Part shown: piece by piece, positions 19,209 to 28,774 of the stretch
How positions within the stretch are numbered: the first letter of the stretch is position 1
Layout of the letters: each line of letters begins with the position of its first letter
Assembly: GCA_020846435.1 (NCBI GenBank)
Contig: JADLDY010000029.1
Span: forward strand, 1 to 62,986
From: Deltaproteobacteria bacterium
GTDB taxonomy: Bacteria; Desulfobacterota; GWC2-55-46
Direction: 5' to 3'
DNA length: 62,986 nucleotides
Notes under the pieces: model-generated
The model's input: only the letters and a program-made list of their open reading frames with translations
The model's database searches: none
What the model was told of the DNA's origin: nothing
Made by a program: the position numbers and the translations under genes

Positions 19209-19850
19209 ATGGAAAAGCTCGTCCATATACCCGTTGACGGCGTGAGGTTAGAAGGCATGCTGAGCGTGCCTGAGAAAGCAACAGGTCTTGTGCTCTTCGC
19301 GCACGGCAGCGGGAGTTCAAGGAAGAGCCCGAGGAATAACTTCGTGGCAGGGGAGTTGAGGAAGGCAGGCCTCGCGACTTTGCTCATGGACCTCCTGACG
19401 CTTGAAGAGGATAAGGATTACGATACAAGGTTCGATATAGGCCTTCTGGCGAGAAGGCTCGACGCCGCGGCAAAGTGGGCTGGCGTTGAGCAAGCGACAG
19501 GAAAACTCAGGCCCGGGTACTTCGGCGCGAGCACCGGTGCGGCCGCGGCGTTGATGTCAGCGGCTTCTTCGGGAGAAGCCATAGGCGCGGTTGTCTCAAG
19601 GGGAGGCAGGCCAGACCTCGCGATGGAGTCACTCCCGTTAGTGAAGTCGCCGACGCTTTTGATAGTCGGCGGGGAGGACGGCCCTGTCATCGAGTTCAAC
19701 AGGACGGCCTATGAGTTGATAACCGCGCAAAAGGAACTGGTCATAGTGTCGGGCGCGACCCACCTTTTCGAGGAGCCGGGGACTCTTGAAATCGTGGCTA
19801 ACCTTGCATCAGCTTGGTTCACGAAGCATCTCAAGCCGATTGAAGAATAA
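19209..19850 (+). CDS. Alpha/beta hydrolase, dienelactone-hydrolase-like
   Basis: The 213-residue protein shows the oxyanion-side FAHGSGSSR motif, the nucleophile elbow GASTG (Ser about residue 103), a strand with an acidic residue (IVGGEDGPV) and a late histidine (GATHLFEE), giving a full catalytic triad. No signal peptide, so it is cytoplasmic. The substrate is unknown. A GGAGG site lies about eight bases before the ATG, and it follows sthA closely. Confidence 0.8.
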   Translation: MEKLVHIPVDGVRLEGMLSVPEKATGLVLFAHGSGSSRKSPRNNFVAGELRKAGLATLLMDLLTLEEDKDYDTRFDIGLLARRLDAAAKWAGVEQATGKLRPGYFGASTGAAAALMSAASSGEAIGAVVSRGGRPDLAMESLPLVKSPTLLIVGGEDGPVIEFNRTAYELITAQKELVIVSGATHLFEEPGTLEIVANLASAWFTKHLKPIEE

Positions 19851-19859
19851 TAAAGTCTC

Positions 19860-20840
19860 TTATTTGTAGATGGCCGCGACATGCTCGCCATAGCCGTTGT
19901 ATAAAACAGTCTGTCTGAGTTCCCCCGTGCCTATCATCTTCTCGGTTTTCTGCGGCCACCTCTGCCGCTTGTCGTCAGGGTCGATGTTCGAAGTGAAGCC
20001 GTACTCCTCAGGGTTGAGAGTGTTCCAGAAGGTCTTGGGCCTACTGTCTGTGAATTCTATCCTCATGATGGATTTTATGGACTTGAAGCCGTACTTCCAC
20101 GGCACGACGAGCCTCATCGGAGCGCCGTGCTGGGCAGGGAGCTCGTGCCCGTAGATGCCGGTCGCGAGGAATGTCAGTTCGCTTGCGGCTTCTTCCATTG
20201 TGAGCCCCTCTTCGTACGGCCAGGGCTGCCATAGCCTCTGTGACTGGCCGGACGCCCATTCAGGGTTCATGAAGGCGCTCATCCTGACGAACTTCGCCGA
20301 GGAGAGGGGGCGGCTTATCTTCAAGAGCTCCCTCATTGGAAAGCCTGTCCACGGGACCGCCATAGCCCATGCTTCTACGCACCTGTGCCTGTAAAGCCTC
20401 TCTTCGAGCGCCACCTTCCTTATCAGTTCGTCTATGTCGTATGTCTTAGGCTTTTCAACGAGTCCGGTTATCTCGATTGTCCAGGGGCGCGCCTTAAACG
20501 CCTTGACATGCTTCCAGACATCCTTGCCTGTCGTGAACTCGTAGAAGTTGTTGTATGAGGCGGCAGTAAGCTCGTCGGTAAGGGGCCTGTCCAGTGAGTA
20601 GATAAGGTTTCTTTTAGCGGGATAAAGCCCAGAGGTCGTCGTGCGCGCAAGCTTTATTATGTCTTCTTTTTTTTCTCCCTCGAAAAGGCCAAATATGCCG
20701 GCGCCTGCCCCTGAAAGCATGAGAGCGCCGAGAGAAAGATATCCCGTATTACTGAGAAACCTTCTCCTGCCGAGGTAGACCTCTTCCGGGACAGCCTCTC
20801 TTTCAGGTATATTCCAGGTTTTTTTTCTTCTTATGAACAT
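19860..20840 (-). CDS. msrP: MsrP, periplasmic methionine sulfoxide reductase catalytic subunit
   Basis: The 326-residue molybdoenzyme has a twin-arginine export signal (GRRRFLSNTG, residues 24-33) and the sulfite-oxidase fold with the molybdenum-ligating cysteine Cys154 in HRCVEAWAM. MsrP repairs oxidised methionines of envelope proteins. Its usual membrane heme partner MsrQ is not adjacent, so electrons must come from elsewhere. The ATG at 20838-20840 has no Shine-Dalgarno, and a TATACT hexamer sits only six bases upstream, suggesting a leaderless mRNA. It is divergent from the sorbosone-dehydrogenase-like gene. Confidence 0.92.
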   Translation of the reverse strand: MFIRRKKTWNIPEREAVPEEVYLGRRRFLSNTGYLSLGALMLSGAGAGIFGLFEGEKKEDIIKLARTTTSGLYPAKRNLIYSLDRPLTDELTAASYNNFYEFTTGKDVWKHVKAFKARPWTIEITGLVEKPKTYDIDELIRKVALEERLYRHRCVEAWAMAVPWTGFPMRELLKISRPLSSAKFVRMSAFMNPEWASGQSQRLWQPWPYEEGLTMEEAASELTFLATGIYGHELPAQHGAPMRLVVPWKYGFKSIKSIMRIEFTDSRPKTFWNTLNPEEYGFTSNIDPDDKRQRWPQKTEKMIGTGELRQTVLYNGYGEHVAAIYK

Positions 20841-20846
20841 GAATAA

Positions 20847-20852
20847 AGTATA
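20847..20852 (-). promoter_or_regulatory. -10 element of msrP at leaderless distance
   Basis: TATACT on the minus strand ends six bases before the msrP ATG, so transcription would begin at or next to the start codon. No good -35 is visible. Confidence 0.4.
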
Positions 20853-20872
20853 CCCGAAAAATTCTGGTCAGG

Positions 20873-20901
20873 TTGCGCTCCCGGAATATTGGAAGTAGAA
20901 T
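20873..20901 (+). promoter_or_regulatory. Promoter of the sorbosone-dehydrogenase-like gene
   Basis: TTGCGC (20873-20878), 17 bp, TAGAAT (20896-20901). The ATG at 20908 is six bases past the -10, so the mRNA may be leaderless. Confidence 0.45.
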
Positions 20902-20907
20902 AAAGGC

Positions 20908-22083
20908 ATGAGGATATTTTCCGCTTTTTTGCTTTCGCTGATATTGTTGTCCGCGCCCTCGGCCTTCGCGCTGGAGTTGCGCACTGTTGCCGTTGATGTG
21001 CCGCAAAAGTACAGGAACGGGCCGCTCGCCGTCAAGAGGGAGTTGAAGGCCCTCCCTGGTCTGAGCGTTTCGGTCTTTGCCTCAGGCCTGGGTGACGCGA
21101 GGTTCATGGCTGAAAGTTCCGACGGGGTGCTTTTTGTGTCGATACCATCAGACGGCACAATACTCGCTCTGCCTGACAGGGACAAAGACGGAGTTGCCGA
21201 CGAGGTCATCGTATACGCAAGGGGATTGAAAAGGCCGCACGGCCTGGTTTTCAGGGATGGAGAGCTGCTTGTCGCTGAGGCAGGCAGCGTCGCGGCTTTG
21301 AGGGATAACGACAACGACCTCAAGGCCGACTCTAAAAATGTCATTACTTCAGACGTGCCCTCCGGCGGAGGGCATTGGACAAGGTCGATAGCCGTCGGGC
21401 CTGACAAAGCGATCTATCTTTCGGCCGGCTCGAGCTGCAACGCGTGCGTGGAAAAGGACAGGCGGCGGGCCGCTGTGATGCGTTTTGCCGACTCTGAAGC
21501 CGGGCTTTTCGCAACCGGCCTGAGGAACACCGTCGGCATCGAGTTCCACCCGAAAACCGGCAAGCTCTGGGGCGTTGACAACGGAAGGGACATGCTTGGC
21601 GACGACATCCCGCCAGAAGAAGTGAACCTGATAGAGAAGGGCGCTGACTACGGCTGGCCTTACTGCTACGGCAACAGGGTCCCTGACCCTGAGAGGGGAA
21701 GTAGAGAGCGCTGCCAGAATACAAGAGCGCCCGAGGTCGAGATGCAGGCCCATTCAGCGCCTCTGGGTATTGCGTTCGGCTACGGACTTCAGTTCCCGAA
21801 GATGATAAAAGATTCCCTCCTCATAGCATTTCACGGCTCATGGAACAGGAGCGTGCCGACTGGCTATAAGGTCGTTGCCGTGCCGTTCAACGACAAGGGA
21901 GAGCCCGCGGCCAGGCCTTTTGATGTGATAACAGGCTGGCATGATGGCAGGAGGGCGTGGGGAAGGCCTGTTGATATCCTCGTGGGCAGGGATGGCGCGA
22001 TGTATGTCTCTGACGACGAGGCAGGGGCGGTATATAGAGTTACTTTTGATGCGCCGAAGAAAAAGATGGATGGGAAGAGGTAG
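20908..22083 (+). CDS. Exported sorbosone/glucose dehydrogenase-like beta-propeller
   Basis: The 391-residue precursor has a signal peptide (about residues 1-21) and a six-bladed beta-propeller related to PQQ-dependent soluble glucose/L-sorbosone dehydrogenases. Conserved points are GLKRPHGLVF, GGGHWTRSIA, GLRNTVGIEFHP, NLIEKGADYGWPYCYG and FHGSWNRSVPTGYK. An Asp-rich DRDKDGVADE segment looks like a calcium site. It should act in the periplasm, oxidising a sugar or aldehyde if it binds PQQ; no PQQ biosynthesis genes are in the window, so the cofactor is an inference. Confidence 0.8.
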   Translation: MRIFSAFLLSLILLSAPSAFALELRTVAVDVPQKYRNGPLAVKRELKALPGLSVSVFASGLGDARFMAESSDGVLFVSIPSDGTILALPDRDKDGVADEVIVYARGLKRPHGLVFRDGELLVAEAGSVAALRDNDNDLKADSKNVITSDVPSGGGHWTRSIAVGPDKAIYLSAGSSCNACVEKDRRRAAVMRFADSEAGLFATGLRNTVGIEFHPKTGKLWGVDNGRDMLGDDIPPEEVNLIEKGADYGWPYCYGNRVPDPERGSRERCQNTRAPEVEMQAHSAPLGIAFGYGLQFPKMIKDSLLIAFHGSWNRSVPTGYKVVAVPFNDKGEPAARPFDVITGWHDGRRAWGRPVDILVGRDGAMYVSDDEAGAVYRVTFDAPKKKMDGKR

Positions 22084-22091
22084 GGTTGTAT

Positions 22092-22165
22092 TGTCATTCT
22101 GATGAGCCGTAGGCGACGAAGAATCTCATAGTAAAAACAGATTCTTCGCTTCGCTCAGAATGACA
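22092..22165. repeat. Dispersed hairpin repeat, copy 2
   Basis: TGTCATTCTGA (22092-22102) pairs with TCAGAATGACA (22155-22165), with an inner GAAGAATCT/AGATTCTTC pair. It is related to the GCAATCTC-family hairpins at 98-174 and 56497-56545. Confidence 0.65.
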
Positions 22166-22169
22166 TAAT

Positions 22170-22186
22170 GGTGGGCGTAGCCCACC
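22170..22186. repeat. REP-like hairpin GGTGGGC/GCCCACC
   Basis: Seven-base perfect arms with a GTA loop. The same arms recur around the transposase gene at 29130, 29731 and 29812, so this is probably an isolated REP copy. Confidence 0.6.
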
Positions 22187-22199
22187 CGAAAAGCTAATA

Positions 22200-22224
22200 C
22201 CCCTCTCCCACAAGGGGAGAGGGG
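22200..22224 (-). terminator. Hairpin after glgB
   Basis: CCCCTCTCCC (22200-22209) pairs exactly with GGGAGAGGGG (22215-22224), five bases past the glgB stop. No T-run; possible terminator. Confidence 0.45.
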
Positions 22225-22228
22225 GCGA

Positions 22229-24166
22229 TCAGCCCTTCTTGAAAAATAGAGCCGAAAGAGGCGGCAGAGTCATGTTTATCGAGAAGTGTCTCTTGTGCAC
22301 TGGTATCTCTTCGGCGTTAAGCCCGCCCATGTTTCCCTTGCCGCTGCCGCCGTACATCCCGGAATCGCTGTTCAAAAGCTCGCGCCACCATCCGCCTTCA
22401 GGCACGCCGACCCGGTAGCCGGGCCTGTACACCGGGGTAAGGTTGAGCACGACGAGTATCGTTTCGTTGGTCGTGCCGGACTTCCTGAGGAAACACACGA
22501 CACTGTTCTCCCAGTCGTGGAAGTCTACCCATTCATACCCTTCGGGCGAAAAATCGAGCTCGTGGAGTGCTTTTTCGTTCCTGTACAGGCGGTTGAGGTC
22601 TGAGACCCACGCCTTTGCCCCGGCGTGGTACGGGTACTGGAGTACATGCCACTCAAGGCTCGTGTCATGCCCCCATTCCCTTACCTGCGCGAACTCCGAG
22701 CCCATGAAGATGAGCTTCTTGCCTGGGTGTCCGTACATGTACCCGTAAAGAAGGCGCAAATTGGCGTGCCTCTGCCATTCGTCACCGGGCATTTTCCCTA
22801 CGAGCGAGCCCTTGCCGTGGACGACCTCGTCGTGTGAGAGAGGGAGCAGGAAGTTCTCGGTAAAGGCGTACCAGATGCTGAAGGTCAGCTGGTTGTGGTA
22901 GTACTTCCTGTAAATGGAGTCTTTTGAGAAGTACTTGAGTGTGTCGTGCATCCACCCCATGTTCCATTTCATGCCGAAGCCGAGCCCGCCGAGCCATGTC
23001 GGCTTCGAGACCATGGGCCAAGCCGTCGACTCTTCGGCAAAGGTCTGCGTGTCGGGGTAACCCTGATATATCGCCTCGTTGAGGCGCTTCAAGAAGCCTA
23101 TGGCCTCGATGTTCTCGTTTCCGCCGTGCTCGTTCGGGACCCATTCGCCCTCTTTCCTCGAGTAGTCGAGGTAGAGCATGGAGGCGACGGCGTCGACCCT
23201 CATGCCGTCGATGTGGTACTTGTCGAACCAGAACATCGCCGAGCTTATGAGGAAGGCCCTGACCTCGTGGCGGCCGTAGTTGAATATGTAGCTCCCCCAG
23301 TCAGGGTGAAAGCCTTTTCTCATGTCAGAGTGCTCGAAAAGGTGCGTGCCGTCGAAATAGGAGAGGCCGTACTCGTCGCCGGGGAAGTGCGAGGGCACCC
23401 AGTCGAGTATGACGCCTATTCCGTTCTGGTGGAGGTAGTCAATGAGGTACATGAAGTCCTGGGGAGTGCCGTACCTCGATGTCGGCGCGAAGTACCCGAG
23501 CGTCTGATAGCCCCATGAGCCGTAGAACGGGTGCTCCATTACGGGCAGGAATTCGACGTGCGTAAAGCCGGTCTCTTTCATGTATTCGGCAAGCTCACTC
23601 GCCATCTCGCGGTAGGTGAGGGGCCTGTTGTTATCTTCCGGCACCCGTCTCCACGAGCCGATGTGTACTTCGTATATGGAGATGGGCTTGTCGAGGGAGT
23701 TCTTCTCGCGCCTGTTCTTCATCCAGTCCCTGTCGCCCCATTCGTAGGCGAGGTCCCAGACGACAGAGGCTGTCCTTGGCGGGTTTTCCCAGTGGAAGGC
23801 GAACGGGTCGCCCTTGTCCACGCTGTATCCGTAATACCTGGACTTTATGTGGTACTTGTAGACCGTGCCGGCGTCAAGTCCGGGTATGAACCCTTCCCAT
23901 ATTCCCGACCAGTCGTCGCGCGCCTTGAGGGGGTGCGTCCTGTTGTCCCATCCGTTGAAGTCGCCTATGACCGAGACGCTCTCGGCGTTAGGAGCCCAGA
24001 CCGCGAAGGCAACGCCCTTTACGCCGTCGATTGCCATGAGGTGCGCGCCAAGCCTGTTGTAGAGGGAGAAGTGGTTGCCTTCCTTGAAGAAGTATATGTC
24101 CTGGTCGCTTATGTGGCTCACTTTGTGGAGCACCGCCTGTTTGCCGGAACTTTTGGAGCCGTCCAT
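22229..24166 (-). CDS. glgB: 1,4-alpha-glucan branching enzyme
   Basis: The 645-residue GH13 enzyme adds alpha-1,6 branches to glycogen. It has an N-terminal carbohydrate-binding module (FAVWAPNAESVSVIGDFNGW), the (beta/alpha)8 barrel with the nucleophile in DGMRVDAVASM, the acid/base Glu in FAEEST and the third carboxylate in LSHDEVVHGK, then a C-terminal beta domain. The gene is alone; no other glg gene is in the window. Confidence 0.95.
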   Translation of the reverse strand: MDGSKSSGKQAVLHKVSHISDQDIYFFKEGNHFSLYNRLGAHLMAIDGVKGVAFAVWAPNAESVSVIGDFNGWDNRTHPLKARDDWSGIWEGFIPGLDAGTVYKYHIKSRYYGYSVDKGDPFAFHWENPPRTASVVWDLAYEWGDRDWMKNRREKNSLDKPISIYEVHIGSWRRVPEDNNRPLTYREMASELAEYMKETGFTHVEFLPVMEHPFYGSWGYQTLGYFAPTSRYGTPQDFMYLIDYLHQNGIGVILDWVPSHFPGDEYGLSYFDGTHLFEHSDMRKGFHPDWGSYIFNYGRHEVRAFLISSAMFWFDKYHIDGMRVDAVASMLYLDYSRKEGEWVPNEHGGNENIEAIGFLKRLNEAIYQGYPDTQTFAEESTAWPMVSKPTWLGGLGFGMKWNMGWMHDTLKYFSKDSIYRKYYHNQLTFSIWYAFTENFLLPLSHDEVVHGKGSLVGKMPGDEWQRHANLRLLYGYMYGHPGKKLIFMGSEFAQVREWGHDTSLEWHVLQYPYHAGAKAWVSDLNRLYRNEKALHELDFSPEGYEWVDFHDWENSVVCFLRKSGTTNETILVVLNLTPVYRPGYRVGVPEGGWWRELLNSDSGMYGGSGKGNMGGLNAEEIPVHKRHFSINMTLPPLSALFFKKG

Positions 24167-24354
24167 AACTTGAGCTTCTCCCTGTTTGATTTATGGGTAC
24201 GCGAGCCGAGACGCGGCAGCGGCCCGTCATGGCTCTCAGATGAATATGAGTTTGTGAACCTTTATGCGAAAGCGCTAATTATAGCACAATTTCTCCCGCG
24301 GGCCCCAATTTCCTCAGATGCCTGGCGTCCTTGTGGACGACCGGCTTAAACATG

Positions 24355-24383
24355 TTGAATTTACGCTCTGTTTTTATTATATT
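24355..24383 (+). promoter_or_regulatory. Promoter of the surE operon
   Basis: TTGAAT (24355-24360), 17 bp, TATATT (24378-24383). Transcription would begin near 24390, which is itself an in-frame TTG for surE, leaving almost no leader. Confidence 0.45.
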
Positions 24384-24398
24384 TGAACGTTGAAGGAA

Positions 24399-25154
24399 AT
24401 GGCCGAAAACACGAAAAAAATCATACTCGTATCCAACGACGACGGCATCCGCTCCGAGGGGATTTTGAAGCTCGCTTCTGCCCTCCGGAGGGTAGGCACT
24501 GTCTATGTCGTCGCGCCTGACAGGGAAAAGAGCGCGGCGAGCCATTCGCTCACGCTCCACAGGCCGCTGCGCGTGGACGAGACCGGGCCGAGGATGTACG
24601 CCGTTGACGGCACCCCGACAGACTGCGTCACTCTCGCGCTGCACGGGATAATGCCGGTGAGGCCCGACATAGTCGTCTCCGGCATAAACAAGGGCGGCAA
24701 CATGGGCGAGGATGTATTGTACTCAGGGACAGTGTCGGCCGCGATGGAGGGCACGCTCCTCGGCATACCCTCGATAGCCGTCTCGCTTGCCGCCAGAGAT
24801 GATTTTGACTTCTCTCAGGCCGCGGCCTTCTCCGCCCGCCTGACGAGGTATGTTCTCAAAAAGGGCGTGCCAAAGGATACTCTATTGAACGTCAACGTCC
24901 CGGCTGTAAAGAACATAAAAGGGTACAGGGCCACGACCCAGGGAAAGCGTTTTTTCACTGACGCGGTAGTCGAGAAGCTCGACCCGAGGGGCAGGAAGTA
25001 TTACTGGATAGGTGGGGACCTCGAAAGATGGGAAGGCGGCTCTGACGCGGATTACCGCGCTGTCCAGGACGGCTACATCTCGATAACTCCCATACACCTC
25101 GACATGACAAGTCACTCCTCCATAGAGGAACTCAAAGGCTGGAGGCTAAGATGA
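24399..25154 (+). CDS. surE: 5'/3'-nucleotidase SurE
   Basis: The 251-residue phosphatase shows the SurE signature [14 protein letters not shown] (metal aspartates), [14 protein letters not shown] and [25 protein letters not shown]. It dephosphorylates nucleoside monophosphates and is linked to stress survival. Two starts are possible. ATG at 24399 has an AAGGA almost touching it; TTG at 24390 coincides with the predicted transcription start. The ATG is given. The gene opens the surE-pcm-SLOG-nlpD-rpoS string and its stop overlaps the pcm ATG. Confidence 0.92.
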   Translation: MAENTKKIILVSNDDGIRSEGILKLASALRRVGTVYVVAPDREKSAASHSLTLHRPLRVDETGPRMYAVDGTPTDCVTLALHGIMPVRPDIVVSGINKGGNMGEDVLYSGTVSAAMEGTLLGIPSIAVSLAARDDFDFSQAAAFSARLTRYVLKKGVPKDTLLNVNVPAVKNIKGYRATTQGKRFFTDAVVEKLDPRGRKYYWIGGDLERWEGGSDADYRAVQDGYISITPIHLDMTSHSSIEELKGWRLR

Positions 25155-25861
25155 GGAGCGCCTCCGGAAGGCCTTCGCCGCTCAAGGTGAAAAGGGACAT
25201 ATACGAGCGCTCCAGGCAGAACATGCTCGACACCCAGCTCATACCCAGGGGCATAAGCCGGCCTGAGGTCTTGCACGCCATGCTGACCGTGCCGAGGCAC
25301 CTGTTCGTCGACGAGGCGCTCTGGTCGCAGGCATACACCGACCACGCGCTCCCCATCGGCGAGAAGCAGACTATCTCCCAGCCTTACATGGTCGCCTTCA
25401 TGACAGAGGCGCTCGGGCTCAAAGGCGACGAGCGGGTCCTCGAGATAGGCACGGGCTCAGGCTATCAGGCGGCGGTTCTTTCGATGATAGCCCACAGGGT
25501 ATATTCGGTCGAGCGCATCGGCACGATAGCCGCCCGGGCAAGAAAGCTCCTCGACGGCTTCATGTGTTCGAACGTCATAATACGCGTCTCTGACGGCACG
25601 CTGGGGTGGCCGGATGAGGCGCCTTTCGACGCGGTCATAGTTACGGCGGGCTCCCCGACTGTGCCTGAGGCGCTCATTGCGCAATTGAAGCCCGGCGGCC
25701 GTCTCGTCATCCCGGTAGGGCAGGAAGAGGACCAAAAACTCCTTCGCATCACGAAGAGGGAGGACGGGGGAGCTGACACGGAAGTCCTCGGCGGCTGCAA
25801 GTTCGTCAAGCTCATCGGCAAGCAGGGCTGGCAGGAGGCAAGGGAGAGGGCCTCATTGTGA
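25151..25861 (+). CDS. pcm: Protein-L-isoaspartate O-methyltransferase
   Basis: The 236-residue enzyme repairs isoaspartyl damage in aged proteins using SAM. The family motifs are clear: [36 protein letters not shown], and the SAM-binding [16 protein letters not shown]. Its ATG overlaps the surE stop (ATGA) and GGAGG lies upstream. Coupling with surE is the classic arrangement in Proteobacteria. Confidence 0.95.
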   Translation: MRSASGRPSPLKVKRDIYERSRQNMLDTQLIPRGISRPEVLHAMLTVPRHLFVDEALWSQAYTDHALPIGEKQTISQPYMVAFMTEALGLKGDERVLEIGTGSGYQAAVLSMIAHRVYSVERIGTIAARARKLLDGFMCSNVIIRVSDGTLGWPDEAPFDAVIVTAGSPTVPEALIAQLKPGGRLVIPVGQEEDQKLLRITKREDGGADTEVLGGCKFVKLIGKQGWQEARERASL

Positions 25862-26334
25862 AGGCGCGCTCCGGAGGGCCTCTCATTGCCGTAATAGGAA
25901 ACGGGCTCGAGGACGACTCGCTCAACTCTCTTGCCGAGCAGACCGGCTATCTTCTGGCTGAGGCGGGCTGTGTCCTCGTGAACGGCGGGCTTGGCGGGGT
26001 GATGCGGGCCTCTGCAAGGGGCGCGAAGTCAAAAGGCGGGCTTACAATCGGGCTTCTTCCGGGGCTTGACCCGGCTGCTGCCAACCAGTACATAGACGTT
26101 CCGATAGCGACCGGCCTCGGAGAGATGCGCAACCTCCTCATCGTCAGGAGCGCGGCCGTAGTGATAGCGATTGGCGGAGGCTACGGCACGCTCTCAGAGA
26201 TAGCCCTCGCTCTGAAGGCCTCGAAGCCGGTAGTAGGGTTGAAGACCTGGGAAGTTTCCACAGACATAACCAGGGCAAATGACGCGCCAGAGGCTGTCCG
26301 GGCCTCCCTGTCTTTCCTCAAAAGCAGGCTCTGA
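25858..26334 (+). CDS. SLOG-fold (TIGR00725-type) putative nucleotide-binding protein
   Basis: The 158-residue protein has the Rossmann-like SLOG/lysine-decarboxylase-like fold: an N-terminal IAVIGNG strand, the glycine-rich [15 protein letters not shown], and the [14 protein letters not shown] loop. The family binds nucleotide or sugar-nucleotide ligands, but no reaction is established for this branch. The GTG start overlaps the pcm stop (GTGA), giving translational coupling. It is an insertion into the otherwise conserved surE-pcm-nlpD-rpoS order. Confidence 0.75.
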   Translation: MKARSGGPLIAVIGNGLEDDSLNSLAEQTGYLLAEAGCVLVNGGLGGVMRASARGAKSKGGLTIGLLPGLDPAAANQYIDVPIATGLGEMRNLLIVRSAAVVIAIGGGYGTLSEIALALKASKPVVGLKTWEVSTDITRANDAPEAVRASLSFLKSRL

Positions 26335-26365
26335 ACCTTTCACCGCAACGCATGGAGTCTTTGAC

Positions 26366-27103
26366 ATGCCTTCCTTGAAAAAAATCCAGATAACGCTCGC
26401 CGCTTTTCTGTTAGCCGTTGTCCTCGCCGGCTGTTCAGGGCCAGGGGTCTATCACAAGGTAGGCAAGGGCGAGACCCTCTGGAGGATAAGCAAGACCTAC
26501 GGCGTCGATATTCAGGATGTGGCCGAGCTCAACAACATAAAGCACCTGACCGAGATAAAGACCGGAAGGCTCCTTTACATCCCGGGGGTCTCGAGGCTCA
26601 AGAAAGTCAATGTCTATGTGCCCCCGAAGTCAAAGGGCGCGCCCGTTGAAAATGCCTTGAAAGAGGGGGACTCTGTCCAGCCGATCGATGCCGCTGGCGA
26701 GCTGGAAGGCTCGATAGCGGTCCAGAACAACAGGTTTATCTGGCCTGTCGACGGCAAGGTCATATCCAGCTTCGGCATGAGAAACGGCACGAAGCACGGC
26801 GGCATCGACATCAAGGCCCCTGAGGGCGTGCCTATCAAGGCGGCTGAATCAGGCACAGTCGCCTATCTTGACTCTGACATGAGGGGCTACGGCAAGATAG
26901 TCATCCTCAAGCACGAAGACGAGTACTTCACTGTCTACGCCCATAATAAGGAAAACTTCGTGCAGATGGGCGATAAAGTCGAGAAAGGCCAGCTGATAGC
27001 GACAGTCGGGGCAACCGGAAACGCCACCACTTCCCACCTGCATTTTGAAGTCCGCCATGGAAAAACTGTAAGGAACCCGCTTTTTTTCTTGCCATCGAAT
27101 TAA
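26366..27103 (+). CDS. nlpD: NlpD-type lipoprotein: LysM plus M23 domain
   Basis: The 245-residue precursor has a signal peptide ending in a lipobox (LAGC near residue 23), one LysM peptidoglycan-binding domain (VGKGETLWRISKTYGV) and a C-terminal M23 LytM domain. The M23 metal motifs HGGIDIKAP and HLHFEV are intact, so unlike enteric NlpD, which activates amidases through a degenerate domain, this copy may be an active endopeptidase. The start is ATG at 26366 with GGAG upstream; a longer frame overlaps the previous gene. Confidence 0.9.
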   Translation: MPSLKKIQITLAAFLLAVVLAGCSGPGVYHKVGKGETLWRISKTYGVDIQDVAELNNIKHLTEIKTGRLLYIPGVSRLKKVNVYVPPKSKGAPVENALKEGDSVQPIDAAGELEGSIAVQNNRFIWPVDGKVISSFGMRNGTKHGGIDIKAPEGVPIKAAESGTVAYLDSDMRGYGKIVILKHEDEYFTVYAHNKENFVQMGDKVEKGQLIATVGATGNATTSHLHFEVRHGKTVRNPLFFLPSN

Positions 27104-27191
27104 AAAGATGTAAAAATACGTTACACCGGAGTCAGCCAGGAATAAAGCTTCAAGTCTCCCGGACTATCTAAGGAAGGGACGGTAGAAGCCA

Positions 27192-28103
27192 ATGGATAAG
27201 TTCGAGAACGCATCTGGGGGTACTTTCAACCAGCGCGCGGGCCGCGGCGATGAGCAGGAGCCCCGTGAAGGATTTTCAACTGATTCTGTAAGGCATTACT
27301 TCAACTCGATTAGAAAATTCCCGCTCCTCAAACCAGCCGAAGAAAAGACGCTTGCCAGAAAGATAGCCAGGGGGGACTCTCTTGCCCGCGCAAGGATGAT
27401 AGAGGCCAACCTGCGTCTCGTCGTGAATATCGCCAAGAAATACATGAACAGGGGTTTCCCTATTCAGGACCTGATCGAGGAAGGCAATATCGGCCTCATC
27501 AAGTCGGTCGAGAGGTTTCGCGCGTCGAAGGGCTGCAAGTTCTCGACCTACGCGACCTACTGGATAAGGCAGACCATAGAGAGGGCGGTCGCGAACCAGG
27601 CTAATGTCGTAAGGCTCCCCATACACGTCTCGGCCGACATCTCGAAGCTCTCAAGAGCCCAGCGCGAGCTCACGATGACCCTCTCGAGGGAGCCGGACTT
27701 CAGCGAGCTCGCTGAAAGGACCGGCTTTTCAGGAAGATACGTAAAAAAGCTCGACCTCGTCGGCAAAAAGAGCTATTCCCTCGAGGCGGCCCTGCCGGAT
27801 GGTTCCGAGCTCTCGCTCCTCGACAAGATAGAGGATATGAGATTCCCGACCCAGCTCGAGATGCTCGACCAGGCCAGAAAGTCCAGAAGGGTGAGGGCGT
27901 GGCTCGCCATGCTCGAAGAGGGCGAGAGGCGCATACTCGACCGCAGGTTCGGCATAGGCTCAGGGTGCCCCGAGACTCTCGAGGAGATTGGAAAGGCGCT
28001 CGGCGTCACGAGGGAGAGGGTCAGGCAGATCGAAGTCAAGGCCATGGAGAAGCTCAAGAGGATAGTCGAGCGTGACAACATCGCCTCCCTTGATGCGGTG
28101 TGA
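27192..28103 (+). CDS. rpoS: RpoS-like alternative sigma factor
   Basis: The 303-residue sigma-70-family protein has a short N-terminal region without a long region 1.1, then region 1.2/2 ([55 protein letters not shown]), region 3 and region 4 with its helix-turn-helix ([20 protein letters not shown]). Size and its position right after nlpD match RpoS, the general stress sigma factor; a lineage-specific group 2 sigma is the alternative. AAGGAAGGGA lies 15-25 bases upstream of the ATG. Confidence 0.85.
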   Translation: MDKFENASGGTFNQRAGRGDEQEPREGFSTDSVRHYFNSIRKFPLLKPAEEKTLARKIARGDSLARARMIEANLRLVVNIAKKYMNRGFPIQDLIEEGNIGLIKSVERFRASKGCKFSTYATYWIRQTIERAVANQANVVRLPIHVSADISKLSRAQRELTMTLSREPDFSELAERTGFSGRYVKKLDLVGKKSYSLEAALPDGSELSLLDKIEDMRFPTQLEMLDQARKSRRVRAWLAMLEEGERRILDRRFGIGSGCPETLEEIGKALGVTRERVRQIEVKAMEKLKRIVERDNIASLDAV

Positions 28104-28153
28104 GCAGTTGTGCTATCATGCGTGCGCCTGCAAACACCTCCAAGGAGACAACG

Positions 28154-28672
28154 ATGGTAGACCAGTTAAAGAACTCGATCAGGGATGTTCCTGATTTCCC
28201 GAAGAAGGGCATACTTTTCAAGGACATAACGACCCTGTGCAAGGAACCGGCGATGTTCAACCGCATGGTCGACTTGATGGGTCACAGGTACATAGGCCGC
28301 AAGATAGACCTCGTGGTCGGAATAGAGGCGAGGGGCTTCATCGTCGGAGCGGCCCTCGCTTACAAGATAGGGGCAGGGGTCGTCCTTGTCAGAAAGCCCG
28401 GCAAGCTCCCCCACAAGACCCACAAGGCGAGCTATTCGTTAGAGTACGGCACGGACACCCTTGAGATACACCAGGACGCGATACAGCCAGGGCAGAATGT
28501 GATAATAGCCGACGACCTCCTTGCAACAGGCGGGACGGCCGGCGCGGTCGCAGGTCTTGTCGCTGGCATGGGCGCGAACATTGTCGAGTGCTCTTTCATA
28601 GTCGAACTCGAAGAATTGAAGGGCAAGGATAAGCTCGCTCCTCACCCTGTGTTCTCGCTGATAAAGTACTGA
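28154..28672 (+). CDS. apt: Adenine phosphoribosyltransferase
   Basis: The 172-residue type I phosphoribosyltransferase converts adenine and PRPP to AMP. It shows the N-terminal [26 protein letters not shown] and the PRPP-binding loop [14 protein letters not shown]. The start is the ATG at 28154 with AAGGAG seven bases before it. A strong terminator follows, which closes the surE-to-apt block. Confidence 0.95.
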   Translation: MVDQLKNSIRDVPDFPKKGILFKDITTLCKEPAMFNRMVDLMGHRYIGRKIDLVVGIEARGFIVGAALAYKIGAGVVLVRKPGKLPHKTHKASYSLEYGTDTLEIHQDAIQPGQNVIIADDLLATGGTAGAVAGLVAGMGANIVECSFIVELEELKGKDKLAPHPVFSLIKY

Positions 28673-28686
28673 TAAGCGCCGCTTCC

Positions 28687-28720
28687 AAGGGCAAGGCCTT
28701 TATCGGCCTTGCCCTTTTTT
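28687..28720 (+). terminator. Intrinsic terminator after apt
   Basis: AAGGGCAAGGCC pairs with GGCCTTGCCCTT and runs into six T at 28715-28720. Confidence 0.9.
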
Positions 28721-28723
28721 AAT

Positions 28724-28740
28724 GGTGTGCGGAGCGCACC
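28724..28740. repeat. Degenerate REP hairpin at the islet's left edge
   Basis: GGTGTGC pairs with GCGCACC (one G-T wobble). It is followed by CTGCAAGGCT, close to the CTACAAGGCT that follows the two REPs downstream of the transposase gene. Confidence 0.5.
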
Positions 28741-28774
28741 CTGCAAGGCTCAGAATAAAACTTGAGGAGGCATT

